DNA from: an uncultured Prevotellaceae bacterium
GTDB taxonomy: Bacteria; Bacteroidota; Bacteroidia; Bacteroidales; Bacteroidaceae
Assembly (NCBI GenBank): GCA_946406435.1
Contig: CAMJKP010000025.1
Coordinates: forward strand, 1-41,451
Direction of reading: 5' to 3'
DNA: 41,451 bases
Shown piece by piece: positions 8,977 through 16,213 of the stretch. Within the stretch, counting starts at the first letter, position 1. Every line of letters starts with the position of its first letter. The notes under the pieces were generated by a model. That model made no database searches. It was not told the DNA's origin and was given only the letters and a program-made list of their open reading frames with translations. Both the position numbers and the translations under genes were made by a program.

Positions 8977-9066
8977 GTACCCCTTATGTTCTTATTTTTA
9001 ATAAGAGTTACATAAGAGCTACATAAGAGCTACATAAGAGCAGCATAAGAGCTACATAGGAGTTAC
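8977..9066. repeat. 11-bp-period tandem array, 6 units plus degenerate inverted units
   Basis: Six consecutive 11-mers run from 9001 to 9066 (ATAAGAGTTAC, ATAAGAGCTAC twice, ATAAGAGCAGC, ATAAGAGCTAC, ATAGGAGTTAC) with no indels. To the left, GTACCCCTTAT (8977-8987) and GTTCTTAT (8988-8995) are degenerate inverted units, so the transcript can fold back across an AT-rich centre. The array fills most of the gap between the SusD stop (9076) and the glycosidase start (8945). Confidence 0.85.
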
Positions 9067-9075
9067 AACGGAGGA

Positions 9076-10920
9076 TTAGAAGCCGATTCTGCCTTTCCAA
9101 CGCAGGAACCAGTTGTTCTGGTCTTTCAGGTCAACAGAGACACCGCTTGGAGCCGTTCCGTTTCTGCCTTGAATCTTTTTTTCAAGCCATGCAGGGTCAT
9201 TACGGCGGAGAGCCACACGGAGAAGGTCGTAGAAGCGGTATCCCTCAAAGGCGAACTCAAGAGCTTCCTCGTCGATAATCATCTCCTCAACCTTGTCCTG
9301 CTGCCATGCAAGCTGCTCGGCTGGATCTGTGATATTAGGATTGTAAGGCATCTGGTAGTACTCGTTTGCAGGAGTAAAGCCAGAACCACGGCTATGGATA
9401 CCTATGGTGTTTACTTCAAAATTCCCATCCCTGTAAGGGCTTGAGTTGGCTACATAGGCGCTACTGATTGAGGATAGACGTGTACCAGGGAAGTTGAAGT
9501 CCTCCATAATCTTGAGTGAATCAGCTCTGTAGTGAGGGATGATGCTGTCCTGAAGCACATCGGTGTTCACACCAGAAGATAGAATCTGGAACGCATAACG
9601 AGGATATCCAGCACGGTTAAGAGCTTCTGCCAATCGGAGATATACAAGTGTACGGCGATAGATGTGGACGTGCTTTGTTAAGTGTTTTCGTATTATCTGC
9701 CTTGGGTATCTTGTGCCATCAACGACGTGGTTTCCATCATTAACCCATGCCTGTGAAAGACGAAGATCTCCGTTTCTGTGATTCGAAAAGTTTTTTGGCG
9801 CATATTTTACATCGCCTTGGTCGTTGTAGCAGTAAACCTGACTCTCGGAGAGATTGATAATTTTATTTGAAGGTACGAGACTTGCTTGATAGTTGTTTTG
9901 TGAACTGGTGTTGAAAATGTCACGAAGTTGACTGTAATGTCCTTCTGACGGGATAGAGTCCATTGGAATCATTGTAATCAATTCGTTATCAATTGCAGTG
10001 CTCAATTCTACTTCTGAACCGAATGAATACTCTAACCATAGTTTATCTGAAGTTAATTCTTGGTCTGTATAATTCCATTCCACAAGATCATACCATTCTG
10101 CGGCATAATTCGTAGTAGGATAGATAGAATTCCTTCCATTACGGGTGTTGAGGTAGTCGTGATAGTATTTAGCTGCCTCGAAATAGTTCTCGGACCAAAG
10201 ATAGAGGTCTGCAAGCACAAGGCGAACAGGGAAAAGGAAGTTCTTGGATGGGAGACTTTTTATGGGACCATAGTTTGGCAATTCCTCGGGAAGTTCCTCG
10301 TCAACGAGTGCCGAAAGATTGTCCTCGTTGATGAAGTAGTTACATACCTGCTTAATGTCATACATTGGATATGAACGTTCTGACTCCTCCTTTGTCATTA
10401 TCGGCTCTGTGACGAATGGTACACGACCATAGGTTGTAACCAATTGAAGGTAGGTCCATGCACGAATTGCCTTAACCTCGGCATATTCTTTCTTGAAGAT
10501 GAACTGGTTACGGCTGTTCTTCAACTCTAAGTCTGCCTTAGCAATGAAGTAGTTGCAGTTGTTTATGATAGCATAATAGTCCAATGGATTATTATACATA
10601 TTGTCATCACCGATAGTGAAGTTGGCAACAGCGCGAAGGTCGGCTGGTGTCACATCTGTAACTGTCATAAGATCGCCGCGTGCCTCTCCGAGAAGGACAG
10701 TGCGGTCGGCAATAGCCTGAACCTTGTTCAGAATACCGGTGAGAGAGTATATCGTATCTGTGGCATTGTTGAGATGATCTTTCTTCGCATCAACGATATA
10801 GGTTGAATCCTGATCGAAGAAGTCGGAGCAAGAGGTTAAAAGCCCCCCCAGTCCCCCGAGGGGGAGCAATATAGACAGTAATACTGTCAGAGGATTTTTC
10901 TTATATTTCTTAATATTCAT
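9076..10920 (-). CDS. SusD-like outer-membrane glycan-binding lipoprotein (second pair)
   Basis: 614 residues from the ATG at 10920 (MNIKKYKKNP). A longer in-frame start at 11046 would overlap susC and read through a GC-rich repeat, so I reject it. Type II signal with lipobox LLTS-C31, then CSDFFDQDS. SusD/RagB features are present: helical TPR-like segments (KKEYAEVKAIRAWTYLQL, YFEAAKYYHDYL, LVYLRLAEALNRAGYPRYAFQIL) and the C-terminal EEALEFAFEGYRFYDLLRVALRR signature. It is the lid partner of the SusC encoded just upstream and binds oligosaccharide at the surface. The signal-peptide segment LPLGGLGGL is encoded by a GC-rich palindromic sequence resembling the intergenic repeats nearby. Confidence 0.92.
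   Translation of the reverse strand: MNIKKYKKNPLTVLLSILLPLGGLGGLLTSCSDFFDQDSTYIVDAKKDHLNNATDTIYSLTGILNKVQAIADRTVLLGEARGDLMTVTDVTPADLRAVANFTIGDDNMYNNPLDYYAIINNCNYFIAKADLELKNSRNQFIFKKEYAEVKAIRAWTYLQLVTTYGRVPFVTEPIMTKEESERSYPMYDIKQVCNYFINEDNLSALVDEELPEELPNYGPIKSLPSKNFLFPVRLVLADLYLWSENYFEAAKYYHDYLNTRNGRNSIYPTTNYAAEWYDLVEWNYTDQELTSDKLWLEYSFGSEVELSTAIDNELITMIPMDSIPSEGHYSQLRDIFNTSSQNNYQASLVPSNKIINLSESQVYCYNDQGDVKYAPKNFSNHRNGDLRLSQAWVNDGNHVVDGTRYPRQIIRKHLTKHVHIYRRTLVYLRLAEALNRAGYPRYAFQILSSGVNTDVLQDSIIPHYRADSLKIMEDFNFPGTRLSSISSAYVANSSPYRDGNFEVNTIGIHSRGSGFTPANEYYQMPYNPNITDPAEQLAWQQDKVEEMIIDEEALEFAFEGYRFYDLLRVALRRNDPAWLEKKIQGRNGTAPSGVSVDLKDQNNWFLRWKGRIGF
10844..10868. repeat. GC-rich palindromic repeat inside the SusD signal-peptide codons
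   Basis: CCCCC-GA-GGGGG (about 10852-10864) with flanking C- and G-runs resembles the intergenic GC-rich palindromes at 10966, 14276 and 39417. Here it lies within codons for residues about 19-27 of the SusD precursor (LPLGGLGGL), just before the lipobox. Confidence 0.5.
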
Positions 10921-10964
10921 AATATTATCAATTACAAATTTAAAACCATAAATTTCAGCCTTTC

Positions 10965-10999
10965 TGCCCCCTCCCTCGGGAGGGCGGGGGGGAGGGGCC
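10965..10999. repeat. GC-rich palindrome in the susC-susD gap (second pair)
   Basis: A palindromic element built on CCCTC-GGGAGGG with G- and C-runs on either side begins directly after the susC stop codon (11000) and ends about 45 nt before the susD start. In RNA it would form a very stable hairpin. An A/T-rich stretch follows on the minus strand without a strong T-run, so it may be a processing or stability element rather than a full terminator. Confidence 0.75.
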
Positions 11000-13900
11000 T
11001 TACAGATTAATCTTGATACCAGCCATGAAGCTTCTGCTCTGTCCAACGTAGCCGAGGTCGATGCCTTGACCTATTACGGATGGAGTACTTGAGAACTCAG
11101 GATCTGTACCGAGATATTTTGTGAGCGTGAGTACATTGTTTGCCTGAATCCAGAACTGGAGTCCCTGAAGGTATGTTGAGTTGATAGGGAGGTCATAGCT
11201 GAGAGTAATGGATTTCAGCTTGAGGTATGAACCGTCCTCAATCCAACGGTCAGAGAAACGTGAATTCTCCATTGGATCCTGGAATGTTGCCTTTGGCATG
11301 TCGGTTACATCACCTTCTGCCATCCAGCGTCGTGTCATGGCTGTTGTCTGATTCATAAAGCGTGAGCCAGACTCCAACTGTTGACGCATATAGTTATATA
11401 CATCATTGCCAAGACTATATGATAAGTTAGCATCGAGTCTGAGGTTCTTCCATGAAACAGAGGTGAAGATGTTTCCGTAGATGTCAGGGTTCGGATCACC
11501 GATGACAACACGGTCATTCTCGTCAATTCTGTTGTCTGCATAGATATCGTCAAATATCATGTCACCTGCCTCGAAATAGTTCTTCTTTACTCCGTTTGCA
11601 TCAAGGACGTACAGACCTGCATCCTGTGCCTGTTTGGTGGTAGAGAACACTCCCTTAGTGCGATAACCATAGAACAGGTTGGCTGCGCTGCCCTCCTGAG
11701 TAAGGATGGTGGCACCGTTGATGTCTGTGGTGTACCATGTCTTGCCGTCTTTTAGTCCAAGACTTGTAATCTTATTTTTATAATGACCAACACTTGCGCC
11801 AAGTTCCCAGCCCCAGTCCTTTGTTGCTATGATTTTTCCGCGAATGTTAGCGTCATAGCCATTGTTTGCAAGTTCACCGCAGTTAGCCCAGTTCTGCTCT
11901 ATGCCTGAAATAAAACCGAGTTCCTGAAGTGCAAGTAGTCCTGTGGTTGATGACTTGAAGTAATTGAAGCCAACAGAGAGGTGGTTGTTGAGGAAGTTTC
12001 CTTCAAAGCCAACGTTAAACCTACGTGTGGTTTCCCACTTGATGGCAGTATTTCCAATGCCAGCGTATGTGAGTCCCGCAATTTCGTTCAGGTAGAGTGA
12101 TGATGCGAAATGTGATTTGGCTGCGAATACGTCGATGTCATCATTACCGCTCATGTCGAATCCTGCAGTAAGGCGCAGATAGTCGATGCCAGGTATTTTT
12201 GTGAACCAAGGCTCGTTGGTTATTACCCATGAACCCTGAATAGATGGGAAGAGCCCCCATACTGTGCCAAGCATCTTCAGACCGCCAATAGCATCTTTAC
12301 CAAAGCGAGAAGAACCGCTTGCAGTGAGGTTTACCTGTGCAAAATAGCGACCGAGGTAGTCATAGTTGCCCTGAACGTACATGTCTAGATTGGTCCAAGA
12401 TTCGTCAACACCCGTGCTTTGTCTGTTGAGAAGTCTTTCACTCATGAATGGCGTCTTGTCTGAACCAGTGTTGTAGCCAAGTTGCTTACTACGAGTGTAG
12501 TTCTCGGAATTAATGCGAACACCGCCGAATACTGCAATGTTGTGAGCATCATAGCGGTTATTCCAAGACAGACGAGTGTCAGTCTGTACGGAGTTCTGCT
12601 TTGTTGCAAGTGAACTTACAAGATTCTCACGATAGGCAGATACGCTTGCAACATAGAATGCAGGTACACCGTTTACTGGCAAATAGTATTTGTTATTTGT
12701 GTTCACGAGGTTATAGCAGAAGTGCTCGCTGAGTGAAAGGTGCTCGTTGAACTGATATTTAGGAGTAACAGCGATGTTGAGCAGTGAATTCTCAAAGTGG
12801 TTTTTGTTCTCAGCCTCTGCATACTCGTTGAAGGCTACAGGGTTTCCCAACTGGTAGTTATAGTTGTAATAGCGTGTGAGTGCCTCGTTGAGGTAGGTTT
12901 CATCGGTGATATCAAGATATGTGTCGGAAATCTTGCCTGCACCGTATGAGTAAGGACTGAGGAACGGAGCCTTGACGTATCCGAGGAATGAAGGTGCGGT
13001 TGGTGTACCCTCATCGTATGTTATTGGTGCTCCATCGTCGCGTATGTCTCGTGTAAGATTTGAGAATGAGGCATCGAATCTTACGCTAAGCTCATTTGTT
13101 ATCTGTACATCCGTATTGAAGCGTATGTTAAATCGAGCCATGTCATTGCATTTCATGGTGCTGTTGGCAAGGGTATAACCTACGGATAGATTATACTGCG
13201 CAACTTCATCACCACCTTCTACATTGATTCCATAGTTCTGTGTTGCTGCAGAGTGGTATATGTACTTTTTCCAGTCTGTATTGTTATGATACTGGCGGTA
13301 ATAGTAATACTCCTCGTCTGCATTTAGGAACTTGAAATCGTTACGAGGGGTATTGACGGTTTTCAACAGGGTAGAAGAGTAGTTGCGATACTGTTCTGCG
13401 CCCATCATATCATAATACTTTGGCTCTGTTGTGACCCCAGCAGAGATGCTTGCCGTGATGCGTGTTGCAAGACCTGCAGAGCGGTGTGTCTTAATCTCGA
13501 TAACACCATTAGCACCACGTGCGCCATAAAGGGCTGTTCCATTACGGATAATGGATACGCTCTCAATGTCGGAAGGGTTTATATTGGTGAGAATGTCGTT
13601 AACGAAACCGCTATGAAGCATTTCACGACCATACTGCTGTTCGATGATTACGCCATCAACCACAACGAGTGGCTGTGCGTTGGAATTAAGTGAGTTTAAG
13701 CCCTGAATGAAGATGTTAGAGCCGACACCTGGAGTTCCACTGCGCTGTGTGGTATAAGCGTATGCACCAAGCTGTTTCTCAATCTCCTCCTTGATGTTAA
13801 GGGCATTTGAATACTTATAGTCGCTTGTCGAAGCAGCGTTGATGACATTGGTCTCCTCTGTATATTCAGATTTCAGTGAAGAACTGATGAGACGGACTGG

Positions 13901-14260
13901 ACGCTGTGTGTCCCCCTCTGCAAGACCGATGACTACTGAGTTGTAACTTGGTGTTGATACGTAGATTGCAGACGTGAACCGTGGTACGTAGAAAACATAG
14001 TTACCATTCTCATCGGTCAAGGCACTATACCCTTTTATGCCTTGCGCCTTGACAATGGCACCAGCGAGAGGCTTGCCTGTAACGGCATCCACTACGGTTC
14101 CTCTCACGATGCGTGTATCGTATTTTTTCTGAGGTTTCCTTACCTTACGTACAATCGCCTGTGGCACATCTTCTGTATCTTCTGTATCATCATCTTGAGC
14201 AGAGACACTCAGAGGACATGCCATAAGCATTGTAAGTCCATATAATATATATCGTTTCAT
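11000..14260 (-). CDS. SusC-like TonB-dependent outer-membrane transporter (second pair)
   Basis: 1086 residues, typical SusC size. Signal peptide MKRYILYGLTMLMACPLSVSAQ. About residues 50-130 form a carboxypeptidase-regulatory-like domain (VRGTVVDAVTGKPLAGAIVKA ... LTDENGNYVFYVP). The TonB plug follows, about 140-265 (GSNIFIQGLNSLNSNAQPLVVVDG, IESVSIIRNGTALYGARGANGVIEIKT), then a long beta-barrel rich in aromatic strand ends, finishing FMAGIKINL. It imports oligosaccharides across the outer membrane using TonB energy and works with the SusD encoded 80 nt downstream. An unusual acidic stretch follows the signal (DDDTEDTEDVPQ). The substrate cannot be read from sequence. Confidence 0.94.
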   Translation of the reverse strand: MKRYILYGLTMLMACPLSVSAQDDDTEDTEDVPQAIVRKVRKPQKKYDTRIVRGTVVDAVTGKPLAGAIVKAQGIKGYSALTDENGNYVFYVPRFTSAIYVSTPSYNSVVIGLAEGDTQRPVRLISSSLKSEYTEETNVINAASTSDYKYSNALNIKEEIEKQLGAYAYTTQRSGTPGVGSNIFIQGLNSLNSNAQPLVVVDGVIIEQQYGREMLHSGFVNDILTNINPSDIESVSIIRNGTALYGARGANGVIEIKTHRSAGLATRITASISAGVTTEPKYYDMMGAEQYRNYSSTLLKTVNTPRNDFKFLNADEEYYYYRQYHNNTDWKKYIYHSAATQNYGINVEGGDEVAQYNLSVGYTLANSTMKCNDMARFNIRFNTDVQITNELSVRFDASFSNLTRDIRDDGAPITYDEGTPTAPSFLGYVKAPFLSPYSYGAGKISDTYLDITDETYLNEALTRYYNYNYQLGNPVAFNEYAEAENKNHFENSLLNIAVTPKYQFNEHLSLSEHFCYNLVNTNNKYYLPVNGVPAFYVASVSAYRENLVSSLATKQNSVQTDTRLSWNNRYDAHNIAVFGGVRINSENYTRSKQLGYNTGSDKTPFMSERLLNRQSTGVDESWTNLDMYVQGNYDYLGRYFAQVNLTASGSSRFGKDAIGGLKMLGTVWGLFPSIQGSWVITNEPWFTKIPGIDYLRLTAGFDMSGNDDIDVFAAKSHFASSLYLNEIAGLTYAGIGNTAIKWETTRRFNVGFEGNFLNNHLSVGFNYFKSSTTGLLALQELGFISGIEQNWANCGELANNGYDANIRGKIIATKDWGWELGASVGHYKNKITSLGLKDGKTWYTTDINGATILTQEGSAANLFYGYRTKGVFSTTKQAQDAGLYVLDANGVKKNYFEAGDMIFDDIYADNRIDENDRVVIGDPNPDIYGNIFTSVSWKNLRLDANLSYSLGNDVYNYMRQQLESGSRFMNQTTAMTRRWMAEGDVTDMPKATFQDPMENSRFSDRWIEDGSYLKLKSITLSYDLPINSTYLQGLQFWIQANNVLTLTKYLGTDPEFSSTPSVIGQGIDLGYVGQSRSFMAGIKINL

Positions 14261-14275
14261 AAATTCTATTAATAG

Positions 14276-14326
14276 AGCCCTTTCCCCCGCCCTCCCGAGG
14301 GAGGGAGCCGATTCGGTAATGGGGGA
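14276..14326. repeat. GC-rich palindromic repeat upstream of the second susC
   Basis: CCCTCCC-GA-GGGAGGG with a C-rich flank lies 16 nt upstream of the susC start codon. A second small stem, GCCGAT...ATCGGC (about 14307-14331), overlaps its end. It belongs to the same repeat family as the copies at 10965 and 39417. In the mRNA leader it could affect susC translation. Confidence 0.7.
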
Positions 14327-14373
14327 TCGGCTATGTTAATTACTAAGTTAATATTATCAATTCCTTTTGCCTT

Positions 14374-16158
14374 TTAAAGACGTGGAACCAATTTAATGCA
14401 GTCCATTCGCAGGGTTTTCGTGTAGATACCTTTATTTACATCAGAGCTTCTGACGTTAATGTTGATGAATGCCTTGACCTGTGGTTCCTGAAGCTCGTAG
14501 GAGCATGTAGGGAACTCGAATGTTCCGATATGAATCTCATGAACTTTTGTCGGGTCGGTAAGGAATGTCTGCTTTCTTGTTGAACTGTCATAACTGATAT
14601 CTCCACCATCCTTGTCGCTGACTTCCTTTGACACTTCTTTTCCATCCAGATCATGCCAGTAAAGAGTCACGCTGAATCGGGTAGGGAGGGTATCTGTTGC
14701 CAGAGTATTACCTGCGGTGGCTGGTACTGTCACAACGTACATATCGTATTTCTGGTTTGACAATACATTAGGTATTTTGAGCAGTACTCCCATATCCCTG
14801 AGGTTTGCAGGGATAAGAGTTTGATAATCATGATAATGCAGCTTGTTGTAGAATGGATTGTCGGTTTGTACCGATGTGTATATCCAGCTTGGCTTTGCAT
14901 CTGGTGTTTCACCTGCGAGGGAGTCCATTGCGACGTCAACATCCCTTATTATCAACTGATTGAAACCGTCTCTGTACTTTATTTTCCAGTTGTCGGTTTT
15001 CAATATAACTCCATTACTACATACCTTTTGTCCTTTGATGTCTGTAAAAATTCCATCAGGCTTTGCATACGGTTTGTAGTACAAATAAGGATGTATGTCG
15101 TATGAACCATAGGTGTTTCTCCTATCAGAATAGGATATTGCTATTGGTGATACGATAGAGTCTATAGCTTCTGTTGTTCCGAGTAGTGGATTGTTTGTTT
15201 TGTTGAACTGCATTCCTCTGAGAATATTGAGACGAGGATATAAGTACATAAGGGAGTCACGTCCAAATACCTGTTTGTCGTATTGGAACAAAGGCACGTT
15301 CTTTTCATACTGCTCCTTCCATGCCTTATTTGTTGGCATAAGTGCATAATAACAGCTGTCTTCATTGTCAAGACGTGCATACAACCTATTACTACTATAG
15401 AGGATCTCGTTCTCCGTGGTAGTTACGGAGTCGAGATAGTGCTGCTGACCTTTGATGATTTCACCTGGAACAGATGCCTCAGAATCGAATATTATCTTGT
15501 GGAACTGATATGGGTCAGACATATATAGGAAGTTGCTTACGCTGTCAAGATCTGGATCACTCTTTACATACTCAAAGAGATTGTATATGTAATCGGCTTT
15601 TTCTCCTAAGGTGAAAAGAACGCCATTGCCTGTTATGGTGTTTGTGCTTGTAAAAGGCTTACCAGAGAATGTGCTGTTGGTGAGTCCGAGATACTTGCCG
15701 TTCATCATGCGAATGGTGGTATCTGGTGACTCGTTTGCAATGGAATAGTTGTACAAGGCGATGTGGTTCATTACGAACTCCTTTATTGCTGAGTTCTTAT
15801 CGCCTTTCAGTCCCTTTGCAAGGTCTGCCTGATACTTGTTTATGATGTCATTTGCATCAGCATCTGTGAATGCATCATTTGTTGGGGCGAAGACTGTGAA
15901 CACCTGACTGCTTGAAAGTGACTTGTGATAGCCTGTAGCCTCAATGACCCTTGCAAAGTTTGAGAGTTGCTGATTATTCTTGATAGACTCCCATAAGGTG
16001 CCTTCTCCCATGACTCCTTGCTGGTAGTGCTCGTCCCATGTGTCAGTACATGAATTGAGGCCGAGTGAGCTTAGTGTAAAGAGTAAAGTGTAAAGTGTAA
16101 TGTAGAATGACACTTTACTTTTACTCTTATTTATATGTCTCTGAATTGAACTTTTCAT
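14374..16158 (-). CDS. FAS1 (fasciclin) domain surface lipoprotein C
   Basis: 594 residues; lipoprotein signal with lipobox GLNS-C37. FAS1 features: LWESIKNNQQLSNFARVI and FTVFAPTNDAF (about 60-100), KEFVMNHIALYNYS, NGVLFTL; a second degenerate FAS1 starts near YYALMPTNKAW (about 275). The C-terminal portion is beta-rich and ends RMDCIKLVPRL, like the end of the neighbouring FAS1 protein (LDYLELVPK), suggesting a shared ligand-binding beta-sandwich (inference). FAS1 domains mediate adhesion in other organisms; here the position between SusCD pairs suggests a surface glycan-binding role. The signal peptide (SFYITLYTLLFTLS) is encoded by heptamer repeats and aligns with that of FAS1 lipoprotein B apart from 7 residues. 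Confidence 0.8.
   Translation of the reverse strand: MKSSIQRHINKSKSKVSFYITLYTLLFTLSSLGLNSCTDTWDEHYQQGVMGEGTLWESIKNNQQLSNFARVIEATGYHKSLSSSQVFTVFAPTNDAFTDADANDIINKYQADLAKGLKGDKNSAIKEFVMNHIALYNYSIANESPDTTIRMMNGKYLGLTNSTFSGKPFTSTNTITGNGVLFTLGEKADYIYNLFEYVKSDPDLDSVSNFLYMSDPYQFHKIIFDSEASVPGEIIKGQQHYLDSVTTTENEILYSSNRLYARLDNEDSCYYALMPTNKAWKEQYEKNVPLFQYDKQVFGRDSLMYLYPRLNILRGMQFNKTNNPLLGTTEAIDSIVSPIAISYSDRRNTYGSYDIHPYLYYKPYAKPDGIFTDIKGQKVCSNGVILKTDNWKIKYRDGFNQLIIRDVDVAMDSLAGETPDAKPSWIYTSVQTDNPFYNKLHYHDYQTLIPANLRDMGVLLKIPNVLSNQKYDMYVVTVPATAGNTLATDTLPTRFSVTLYWHDLDGKEVSKEVSDKDGGDISYDSSTRKQTFLTDPTKVHEIHIGTFEFPTCSYELQEPQVKAFININVRSSDVNKGIYTKTLRMDCIKLVPRL
16075..16130. repeat. Heptamer array inside the signal-peptide codons of FAS1 lipoprotein C
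   Basis: On the plus strand TGTAAAG, AGTAAAG, TGTAAAG, TGTAATG and TAGAATG follow in 7-nt phase (16075-16109). They are followed by inverted units (ACACTTT, ACTTTTA, CTCTTAT, 16110-16130), so the two halves can pair. The array is translated as residues about 10-28. Confidence 0.8.
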
Positions 16159-16185
16159 ATCGTATATGCTATATACATTAACTCA

Positions 16186-16213
16186 TTAATCTATAATCTT
16201 TAATCTTTTTTAG
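16186..16213. repeat. Short heptamer run between FAS1 genes B and C
   Basis: TTAATCT, ATAATCT, TTAATCT and TTTTTAG follow in 7-nt phase across the gap and over the stop codon of the upstream gene (16210). It has the same period as the arrays at 16075 and 18220. Confidence 0.55.

Noticed and set aside
10921..11046. 42-residue N-terminal extension of the second SusD
   Set aside because: It reads through the end of susC and a GC-rich repeat, and would place the lipobox cysteine at residue 73. The start at 10920 gives a normal signal with Cys31.
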